Shown in pieces: positions 30,301 through 42,300 of a DNA stretch of 64,000 bases (the stretch's first letter is position 1; every line of letters starts with the position of its first letter). The stretch lies in NCBI GenBank assembly GCA_914767715.1, contig OU612065.1:6696001-6760000 (forward strand), written 5' to 3'. The notes beneath the pieces are model-generated. The model was not told the DNA's origin. It searched no databases and saw nothing but the letters and a program-made list of their open reading frames with translations. Made by a program: the position numbers and the translations under genes. This DNA is from Membranipora membranacea. Lineage: Eukaryota; Bryozoa; Gymnolaemata; Cheilostomatida; Membraniporidae.

Positions 30301-33300
30301 TATGCTGCTGTGATTCTATTTTTAGAAGAGGAGGAGATGGCAAAACAGTATCCTTACTCAGATCAAGAGAAAACCGAGGGGAGTAAGCCAGAAATGGATG
30401 AAGATGATAAAAATATACTTCAGGTAATTGACAATTAGAATGCTGTTTGTGAATTTTCAGCTGTCTGTTCCAGATCACTAAGATACCTAATAATGGTGAT
30501 GTGATCCAAATATTACACAAGATAAAAAAAACCCTTTCATTTGATATTTTTAGACTTGGCAATGTTTAAGCAAAGTCCTCCCATAATTTTTGCTCCAAAT
30601 AACTCCCGGATTCAAAGTACGCTATAAAATAATTTGTCACCTTGATTAAGGGTCATTTTAACCATTACATACTGTTGTTTTCAGAAATTGTTGAAATGTT
30701 TTAAACCTCGTGGTTGCCTGATAACACGAGCGGATTACTCCTTATACCTCCTGGCTCCCCGAAATCCAGTGAGGCGGTTCTGCAAATGGTTATCTACACG
30801 TAAATGGTTTGACTACTGTATATTGGTGCTAATTGGTTTAAACTGTATAACACTGGCTGTGGAGAGGCCGAAAATCCGTCCAGATAGCGTGGTATGTCAA
30901 TCATAATACTATCGGCTCAGACTGCCAATTTGCATTGTGCGGCCATTTATGTGTTTCTTGCTCTGTCTGAATATGTATTTGCTGAGCATGGTTAATAATT
31001 GAGCTATTGATTTGATGATGATTTATGATCAAGCAGACAGACTATGAGAGTGTGTGTACTACAGCATTCATACCAGGGATTATCAGCTTCATTGGCTGGA
31101 TTTTGCATGTGTCTATATCAGCATCACAGACGACATAATATCCTTACACTGTGTCAACATACTGTGAATATATACCTTTTGTGATCAAAACTGAACCTGG
31201 AAGCTTAGTTATCACGCAGTGATATTGCATCATTTATTCTTGTTAAGGAAGAGAAGGTGGCCAAATAATGTCACAATAATATTTTCTTCTGATTAATCAC
31301 CCCTTGATCATATTTCGTTTCAGGAAAGAGAGATTCTAACTATAGCAAATTATGTCTTCACTGCCCTATTTTTCCTGGAGATGGTTATCAAGGTAATTAT
31401 GATCGGTTACAACGACTAGAAAACCCCTTCATATGTCCGAAAGTCCAATATTTTGTTAAGTTTGACATGGATTTGATGACTTAATTTATCATACAAAATA
31501 TTTTGTCAATGGTCCCACTCTCGCTTGAATGTTAATAAATCTTTGTTAATTTTTGTTTGTCATTCAGATCACAGCTAAGGGGTTTGTGATAGGAAAGGAG
31601 ACATATCTGAGAGATGGCTGGAATATCATGGATTGTTTTCTAGTGTTTGTCTCATCTATTGACCTTTTCATCTCGCTAACTCTGCATGAAAGTCCCAAAA
31701 TATTCGGAGTACTCCGAGTTCTACGACTTCTCAGAGCTCTCAGACCCCTCAGGTAAAATAGAACTGCATATACTATGATATACTATGATATAAATCACTG
31801 TTTCTAACTAAATGTAGCGTTCTTCTTCTTGGGTTCTGAATTTGCTTATATTTTTGAGCATTCCTAAACTTTGAGTTTTCCCACAATTCCCCAAGGTTGG
31901 AAAGGTTTTTTTAACACATTGTTCTTAGAGCCTTTAGTTTCATATAACACACTTTCTCTCCATCTATCGCTGACACCGTACAGAGCTGTGAGTTCTCCGT
32001 TTGGTCTGTTTACAGAGTGATAAGTCGAGCTCCAGGTCTAAAGCTTGTAGTGGAGACATTACTCTCTTCTCTCAGGCCTATAGGGAATATAGTACTCATC
32101 TGTCTCACATTCTTCCTTATATTCGGTATACTCGGTGTTCAGGTAAGTCTCAGGTTTTTAGTTGGTAGCTCAGCTTCTGAACTGATGACATAACCAAGCC
32201 ACTATATACATTCTGAGTGAGCAATTTGGAAGCGATTTTGTCTAGTTGAAAGACCAAGTGAGCGATAATATTGAGCCATGTGATGATTTGCTGTAGTAAA
32301 GCATTGCCCTGGCTTACATGTAAACAAAAAGGCCCCTCTTGGGCCCCTGTGCAGATTTAATACAATTATATGTTTATGTTAGACATTGTGTACAGAGGAC
32401 ACATCATTTTCTCAGCGATTGATGGGGCTGAATGTAACTTGACAGTATGATGAATGATCTGTCATACATATTTGATTGAGTATAGTTAGACCATATTAAT
32501 AACATTCTCTGCCGCCGCTGTGGCTTGTAGTTATTCCGTGGGCGTTTCTATCACTGCGATGCGGAGGTGGAAGATCTGCGTAACGTCACCACCAAACAGG
32601 ACTGCTTAGATCGTGGATTCGAATGGAAAAACTGGAAATATAACTTTGATGATCTGGGCAATGCCCTGATGTCGCTATTTGTGTTATCATCTAAAGACGG
32701 CTGGGTGACAATCATGTATCAGGGATTAGACGCTGTTGATGTCGATGTACAGGTGAGTAAATAATTAAACTACGCACTGATGGAAAAGATCCCAGAAAAG
32801 TAGATACATGTATAAATAAAAATGTGTAGATATACACTGATCATAATCATAATCGTCAGAGTATATTTTGAGATTTACACACATATAAATCTATTATTGA
32901 TCTGCTTCAGCGATGGGTATTCCATTGCTGACCGATTTTATATTTATAGTTTAAACCGTAACTATAATTTTATACCAGCACACATGTAATAATCATGTTT
33001 AATGTGAATACATTATAGTAAGTGTGGCAAATGACATCATTGAGCAAGGGCAAAGGCTGCTGTTTGACTAGTAATTTAATTATTCTCACTGACGGATATG
33101 CAAAATATTAATATAGAGTATTCTGGAATAAATCACAGAGTAAGGATACATATCCTCACTCTGTGATATATATATCTGAGCCCATTCATTTGTTTTGTCA
33201 ATATAATATTGATATCATTGCTTTCCCAGAGGTCATTATGGCCTTGCAACAGTACAAAGATCTATACCACAGGCTTAATTCATTCACAAGCCCAGAGCCA

Positions 33301-36300
33301 GGCAGCCACGTGCTGTGCACTGAATTTTGGTATAATAGTTAATAACTGCCAACTGATTTATCATGAAAATAAATTATATCAAAAGAATCACTTTGATGTC
33401 CGAAAGATTTGGTAAACACATCAGTGTAAAACAGTGGTTCCCAATTAGGTTAGATGATTTCCCCCTTTCCTTACCACCATGACCTCCATTCCCCCCCCCC
33501 CCCTTCCCCACCTATTCCATCCCAACTTGTTTTCATATATATCATAGCGTGTTAGATCTTGTTCTACAATCTACATGGTTTCAAATAATCAAATATCACA
33601 GTTTTATAGTTTTTTTATGAAAACTTTGATTTTCTGAAAATGCAGCCAGCTGGGGGATTTTGAGGCATATCAGAAATTCCCCCCCTGAAAATTGAAAATT
33701 CCCCCCTTGGGGGGAATTCCCCCCCCCCCATTTGGGAACCACTGGTGTAAAACATAGACTTGTTAATTAATTTATAATTAAGTCTATGGTGTAAAACTAA
33801 AAATTTGTACTTTTCTGTTATTTTAGCCCATCCAGAATTATGCAGAATGGCGGCTGCTATATTTCATATCCTTTTTACTATTGGTGGGATTCTTTGTGCT
33901 CAACATGTTTGTGGGAGTTGTTGTGGAAAACTTCCACAAATGCCGTGAAGCTCATGAAAAGGAAGAGAGACAGAAAAGGGAAGCTAGAAGACTCAGGAAA
34001 CTGGCGAAGAAGATATCAAGTAAGATTACGAGAACAATGTTGTTCATCCTCTATGTGACTGTTGATGTTGTTATAACTCTGTGATCCATTTTAATATCTT
34101 ACTTTGATATCGCATGTTTATAATGTCTCCATCTGATTCACTTCTAGTACAAAATTACATTTATAATTTCCAATAATTATTTAAATTTTTCAAGGTATAA
34201 CAGAACACATCTTAAATGGTTCATAGTCGACCTTGAAAATGGAATTGAATTAAAACTGGTGCTTCAGCCCTTACATCCTTGTTCTGAAGCCTCCCTTCAG
34301 CAGCAATCCTGTTCTTCATGTTGAGCCATGTTAAATATTTGATATATCCACAGTTTATAGTTATTGGAGGTTATCGTGAACTAATCATGCCTTCCCAGTT
34401 GTCTCCCTTACTGTTGATATTGTAACACTTTTGTGTCTGTGTTATTATTTGGTATGAACATTGTGTGAATGTCTTGTTGTTAGCTGTTGACCCCCTAGCT
34501 CCATTAATGAAAATTGTGAGCATGGAGCAGCCTGCTGAAGGTGCTGCCGCTGATGATGCCGCTGATGAAAGAGAGCAGAAGAAGGAAAAAGAGAAAGTAC
34601 ACGGTGTGTAATAAATAATTGTTTGGTTGCTTTCTTACATTATTTAAAAGCCGCCATATTGTGTCTGCTGCATTCCTCAGAACCTATTAATAATAGAGAG
34701 AAAAAAACAATCAATTGACAAACTAACTGAACAAGTTTCAGACATACTTAAACACCCAATTTTATCGATTTATTTGTCCGTTAAGTCCTACCAGCAGTCC
34801 TGTTGGCTGCCACTTCTAATGGTAGTCTAGTTATCCATATCTAATTTTTTAGATTTCCCATTGAGGTCATTCTACCATAACCAATAACCATGTATATCGA
34901 AAAAAACAAATAGCCGCTTTTCTGCTTTGCATTCTCATGTGGCGTGGATTCCATTCACATGCCAGCAATCAGTTAATTTTGCCATAACCTGAAACCAGAT
35001 TAACCATTTTGATTTCTGTAGAGCTTTGATATTCTGTTTCCATAATTGATTACCCATCACCACCAAAATTATCAGAATGTGTCACATCAATCATACATCC
35101 ACGAGGTCAAAAATTGAGCAATTAAAGTCAATCACCCTACTAAAGTATGAGTGTGACCGATATACCATACTACATCTTGACTTCATATAGTACCACAGAG
35201 TAAGGATATATCCTTACTCTGTGGTAGTACTTTAGGAAACTCTAAGATATCCTGTTGTTCTATTGATGTTGTGATAAAGCAGAAGGTTGTTGACCGCCAG
35301 TTGTCCCCTTTCCTTGTTGTGAGTGTTGTCTATGTTCTATACTCCTCCTTTCACATTTACTCAAATGCCAGGTTACATAACATACTTATTACATTAAGTA
35401 TATACTGTGACAGCATTATATTCTATTATTGTCCAGACTCGATATCAATGACATCCTGTAATAGCTCAGACAGTGGAGTCACCTACGGGTGCTTTCCACG
35501 GCTCGGTGGTGAGTTTGACCGCCTGCTGACTTACCCAGTATTGGGTAGGCAGCGCGCTCATAGTGTCGTGTGAGGCGGCATCTTTGTTATCACTTTGTAG
35601 AATTCAACATTACTAATCCTCTCCATGTGAGCTCTTACAACGCCCGTACATTAGTAACCACCATTTTCATCAACGCTGATCACTTCAACTCACCGGCCAA
35701 TGTTGGATCACCTAAATTATGCCGTCATATGTCACTGTCTGTATATATTGCTAATGGCACCCGTAACATGTAATATGAAAATATGGTAAAAAGTGTTTCA
35801 ATGTTATCAATTTATTGCTCCGATGTGAGGAATAGTGTTATCAGTTTAGCTTCAGTAGGTCTGTGCTCCTTTCTCTGTTTCTCTACTATTTAATAGCATC
35901 AGGTTTTCTGGAGTGGCCATCCTTTTTATAGAAGCTTTATTGTGTCGATAGTTTGCGTTTTCTAGAACATGTCCTGTAGTTCTATTAAAGATAACTGATA
36001 CCCCATGGTTAGTATGAGGGCTCAAACAGTTACAGGTGAGGTCTTGTGGTCATTGTAAGAGGAATGCCACAACTCCCATTTGCAGCCGTTGAAGCTTTCA
36101 AACTAATCCATGGTATTCTGAGGATTCTTTGACCCTCCCATCACTCTAGCATTCCCATAGTGTACTTCATAAATGGAGAGGCCGCAGCAGCGCTGATATT
36201 TTATCAGCCCATAAGGATCTGAGTAGTAATGACCATCTGGAAAAATGAAACTATATATCTCACATTAGAGGAAGGTGTATTGTAACACTATGTTGTGTTT

Positions 36301-39300
36301 CTGGCTGGATTATGGTATCACATCATTTCACAATAATAGACTTACACACACATATTAAATTTCAATAAGACTCAAGGCTGTACTTAACTATTTTGTCTGC
36401 TCATGTTTACTCCTAATTATTTTGATTGCAGAATTGAACCAGCAGCCCTTCTACACACACTATGGGAAGCGGAGGATGTTTGTTTACAAGCTAGTCACCA
36501 ACAAGTTCTTTGATATAGCGGTATCACTGATCATATTTCTTAATGTCATATCTATGGCCGTGGAACATTACCAGATGTCAGCTGTAAGTCACCCCCAGGC
36601 CATATTTACGTAATCAGGAGTTTTAAAAAACACTCTGTTGGGTGTCCGTGTCATCTCAGAGGGCAAACAAATCCATCGCTGCAAAAATTACTTTACTTTA
36701 GTCTCTCCATCAAGAAGGGCCGCCGTTCTTGCTGATATTCTCAAAGCAGTATTATTGTGATGCAAAACTGAAACAATATATACCCCCCCCCCCCTATCCC
36801 ATAGTCAAAGTATTATTAGAATTTAATTCAAATTCCTAGAAATGCAAATGACAAACTTCCTATTCACCTTCTAATTGAGGTCACACATCTTACAACTGCT
36901 TCTCATTACTGGTCAAGCCAGCTGTTGGTATATATATTGCTGTGTAGAGTTAGTAAAACCTTTCTCATTTTTTGTTTTCAGGAGATGTTATTCTCTTTGA
37001 AGATAATGAACTATGTGTTCACATTCATATTTCTGTTAGAAGGAATATTTAAGATTGTTGCCTACGGCTTTGTCAGATATATCAAAGAGAGGTAGGTCTG
37101 CGACACGCAAACTTTCATTTATAGTAGACATATCCTCCGGCAAACACAAATTAGTTTTTAACAAACAGAGTCTGGAAAATCAATATAAACCAATTTGTTT
37201 GTTGTAACCAGTTTTGCCTTTTGAATTTCAATAACCGCACAATTCCGGTCCAGTACTGATCTTCCCTCCACCCAATACTTTGTTGGGGTAGATAGTACTA
37301 TCCCTCAATGTGAAGGTCCAAAATTGCAACCATATCAAAGTGCACAATGATTGTATATTTGTGTGTGTTTTTATAACTTTGTATTATTTAATGTAGGTGG
37401 AATCAGCTGGATACTTTAATCATCATTCTCTCCATAATCGGTATTATCCTAGAGGAGGTACAGAACGATGCTATCCCTATTAACCCGACTATTATGAGGG
37501 TCATGAGAATACTCAGGATAGCTAGAGGTTTGACAAACTTATGCTCTCATACACATCCATTTAAGTTTTCGTATAAATATTTGGTTTGGTATCATTTTCT
37601 TATCGTGATCTATCGTCAATGTATGATATGGCGATTCAACAATGAATTCCAAATTGATTGACTGTACCCGTTCTCCCTGCTATTCATTAGACTGCTTGGA
37701 AATAGCTGCTGTGCATAGCTACTCTAAAAGCTTTTTACAAAACCGAACACTTATCAAACACTAAATGCTTCCTGTAAGTTTCTGCTTTTCTCACCTTCTT
37801 TAGGATTTGTGTCAGCGTAATGATCCAAACTGATTTCACATGTTATTATTGCGTCATTTTGTGTTGCAGTGTTAAAACTTCTAAAGGTTGCTAAAGGAAT
37901 ACGAGCTTTGCTGGACACGGTGCTGGTCGCCTTACCACAGGTCGGCAATCTAGGTCTTCTTTTCTTCCTGCTATTCTTCATATTTGCTGCACTTGGAGTC
38001 GAACTCTTTGGCAGGATAGGTAAGTCATGTGATGGATTAAACCATTTTATTGACTACAATACTTGGAATTTAATAACACTGGCAATGTTAATACTTGTGC
38101 CGGGTTATAGGCACATTGACAAGCATTTGATGCATCACGAATTTAATTGCAATAAATTTGAGTGATGGGTCAGCTGCAGACATAGCAGCATGCCAAGAGA
38201 GCTATATCCTCATGATAATAATAGATTATGTGGATTGTAACAATTTCAAGCAAAAACGCTAAGTAGGTTGACTGATGGTCTATTAAAGTCGCTCACCGAT
38301 TTTTTGGCTGAAACGAATGCCTTGTGATTCTAGCGATTATTGTTGATATGCTTGTAGAATGTTCCACAAATAATCCATGCGAAGGAATGGGTGTACACGC
38401 TAACTTTGAGAACTCTGGCTCAGCTTTTCTCACTCTCTTCAGAATAGCTACTGGTGATAACTGGAACGGTATTATGAAGGTAGGTCAATGTTAGAATTAT
38501 GAGTTGTCTTCTATGGAAAAAGTAGAACATAATTCCTAATTGGTTCGAAAATCGCTTCGTGTCATTAACAAGGTCTGCATGTGTATACACTATGTGATAT
38601 TTATCTGATTACAGGATGCACTGAGAGAGAATTGTGATGACAGCGTAGATTGTGAGCAGAACTGCTGTGTTAATACAGTCATCACCCCTATCTACTTTGT
38701 TGTCTTTGTTCTCACAGCTCAGTTTGTTCTTGTAAACGTAGTGGTGGCCGTACTCATGAAACATCTCGAGGTAAGTTCTCAGTCTTTTAGACATATTCAA
38801 GGTCCTGACTGTATTCTGTGATTTAATTGTAGGGGTTGTCATTTTCTGGCTATTCTCCATGATATTTTTAAATTACTTATGTTGACATTTGACACCAACT
38901 CCAGACAGGGTTTGGCGTGTGTCAACCTTTTTTAACAATTAATACTGACTTCATATGACTACCATCTTTTAGCCTGTACTGAAGAATCTACACTTTTACA
39001 AAAAGTCAAAAAAACTTCGGCAGCTCAGATTACACGGTGAGATGCAATAGCATCACCCCTCCACATAATGCTATTGCCCCAATTTGGTTGCGGCAGCAAT
39101 TTTTATTTCCCCATGTTAGTTTGTTCTGTCTTGGCATCTAGATTTTATTATCCATAACACATACTTTATCCTTATATCAACTATTATGCAGAAAATATGG
39201 GAGAAAGAGGTAAACAGTTTTGCCCTGGTCATGCTTTTTATGAGAATAATCATACCCCGACACTTGATTCATCTAAATATCAATATCAATATCAAAAGGG

Positions 39301-42300
39301 ATTGCATCAATTAAACATGCCAACTGGCTTTAGATGTTATCAAGCTTTAACATGTAACACTAACGGCATATAAAAATCTGCAAACACATCCACCACACCT
39401 AGTATATCCATGTGCAATCCTACATGCTAACAAATCATAGAGCATACTAATACAACTCTCTCCTCTGATCATTGGTATCCCTATATCGACTCATCTAAGT
39501 TGTTATCTAGGTTCAGATGACGTCGGCAGTAAAAGTTAGAAAACAGAATACTATAACATGATTGTGATGCAATTCCTTTTTCGACTCCATTGAAATGATT
39601 GAGATGTTCAGTATTCCAATAGATTATGCAATGCACACTTTCGGAATTTCCCAAACAAATAATTAAAATAATTTCATAATTGGTACCCAGCTTTTAATTA
39701 AGCAATCATTCCTCTTAGTTTAGTTACTGCACAATGTTCATGAGTTTCATGGTGTATTTGACTGAAATCATCGTGTATGAAGTATCTACCCTACCGATTA
39801 TAAGTTACCTGGCAACCCTTAGTGCAGATGATGTCCACCGTCGTCATTTTTGGATCTGTTTTGACACGCGGCAGTAATTAAAAAAAGCTACAAACAGTGT
39901 CACATGTATTGACTCTATTATGAGTTGTTTGCTCATAAATTCGGAGAATTAGCTGAGCAATGGTAAAGTCTGCTGAACAGTAATACTTTGATAAATGGGT
40001 GTGTAAGTGTTACTGTGTAGGCCTACATGTTATTGATACACATTGTACCATGTTTCCAGTGATTTTGATCCACCTCTTTGTTCGCCTGTGACTTGGTGAC
40101 ATATTGAATATCTATCAATTAATGATGTTGTTATTTGGTTCATGACCTAAGAACTTCACATGATATCACCTCAATATGATATCTTGAATTTTCACATGGT
40201 TGATGAGAACTTGGTCTAGCAGGAGAAGAAATGATACACCAAGTCTGGTTTCTATGTTCGGTTTATAGATACATCGAGGTCGCCATTTTATTAGTCATCC
40301 GCATGTGTAGCTGCACTATTAACAGTGGTCGTTTTAGAAATTCAAAATAGAGTTTTTGCTAACCATATAAACTTAATCCATGAACGTTAACAACCTCTAA
40401 ACATAAGACAATATTCTGAATAATAATTCAATTATTGTGAGGTGCGAAAACAGATTGTTATATCTCATCATATTGATAACATTAATGATTCAATCTACAG
40501 GTTCTTCTACGCGAGCAGGTATATTGAATTGCATGACGGATGTGTTTGTTTTAGCATCGATTTCTCAAATTGACATGTGTGTAGGAGTTGCCCTCCACGT
40601 TATAGGAGAAGACAATTACTGTAATATACCTGGTTAATCGCCTGCATTTGATGTGTATTGTGCTGTTGTGACTGAAAGGATTCTAGACGACTCTTCATAA
40701 CCCATCGATAATTCTGTGCTCCGACTTCTAGATCTGTTGACTGAGACTGCTCCTAATCAGCTTCCGAGTTTAGAGTCCTGACAATATAGTAAAAATGTAC
40801 CATAAATCTATCAACCCTACCATTATTGTAATGCAGGCTCTAATACACTTAAGACTCACCACTGCTTCTATTTAGTCGATTCTTGAGCTTGAAAAGACTT
40901 CGGGTCTCTGGCTCCTGTAAGATTTAAGCTTGTATCACTTAGCTGAAATTTGGAATGGCCTCATTTGTCACATACATTGGTCAGCCTAACTAAGTATACA
41001 TATAAAAATTAACATAGATTACGCTCTTGCCTGTTTTGATTGAAAGTTGAAGCATCATGGTGTACAATGCAAAAATGAATGGTTTCTTTATTCAATACAG
41101 GGTGAAAGCCTGTACGGAATTCCTACTATTCAGGTAGTCTTTGGCTTGGTAACCATGAACGAAATTAACTGTTGTGAATTAACACTGATATTTTTCTCTA
41201 CTACATCACTGCTGTATTCCATATTCTGTCAGTATTGTTACCCTACCTTCTTCTCCTAAATACATACCTATACTCAACCTTCCATTAACTGGATCGGTTT
41301 GTGGCTGTTATATCGGTAAATCCCCAATGAGGTTTACTGATTACTATTCTTTCTGAAAGATACCTGCGGACGTCTGGAATATTACCCCTCTTGTTACATA
41401 TTATAGTTTTTTTATTGTAACACAGTTGTATTTTCAAGCTTTTCAAAGTAAACAGATGATGATGAATTTTATTAAGCCCTTGCTCTACAATGCCTGAGAT
41501 GTATCTGAAAGGATTATGTAGATATTACAGCTAGTAAGCCCTTTGATGATAGAGAATCTTTTTTTTTCTATCTTCCAAGATCATAAATGCTTTGGCACTA
41601 AATCAGTCACCCTAAAGTTTCCAAAATGTGAATTTGCAGCATTTTTCACCTTTTCATAATCTAAATTAATATTCTTGTAATATCATTTTTAGCGGTTGTC
41701 AGGAAAATCACGTGGCTTGTGTGAGGTGTTCAGAAAAATCGGTTTCCCTGGTAAATAGGAATGTAGCCTTCTTGCATGATGTTCAATTGTGAAGATTTAT
41801 GTCGATGTTATCCCGAAAGATTCACAGAATGTCTGTTATCATTAGTTGTTGATACTAAACTCGCATCACAGTTCATCCATCTTGCTAGTTAGTATGGTGT
41901 GATAGCTCTTGGCTCAGCGTGACATATCATAGATTTATATCCTCAGTGAAATCTGCTTCTCACTCCAATCATGAAGGAATGTGTTTGATGTTAGCTCCAA
42001 TATCTTCATTGAAAGTGAGGAAAGTCTGCTGGTTTGCAGCGCCAATTTTTATATCTGGTGGTTAATTTCTGCATCATATGCACGTTATCTTATAACCTTT
42101 ACCTAATTAATACTTTCATCGTGATACCCAGTAATATTACACATTGTAGATAACAGGCAAATCTGTACACCGATCCAAGTATCCACTTCTCTGGTTTTGT
42201 CTCATCCATTTAACGAGTGAAGGACTTTTTTCATTTTGCTATCCTTTTTCAATTATACCCAAATATTCCATATGACAGTTTCAGCACTTTCACAATTGGT

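Noticed and set aside
35594-35773. Open frame after TTTGTAG in the III-IV linker intron
   Set aside because: No donor gives phase 1, so it cannot join exon 28 in frame; could only be a terminal exon, for which nothing speaks.
38973-39036. Exon-like stretch after IVS6 ([20 protein letters not shown])
   Set aside because: Phase 0 in but phase 1 out does not fit exon 33a or 34; no family similarity.
41101-41133. 33-nt phase 0/0 stretch ([11 protein letters not shown])
   Set aside because: Good acceptor but poor donor (GTAGTC); too short to support.
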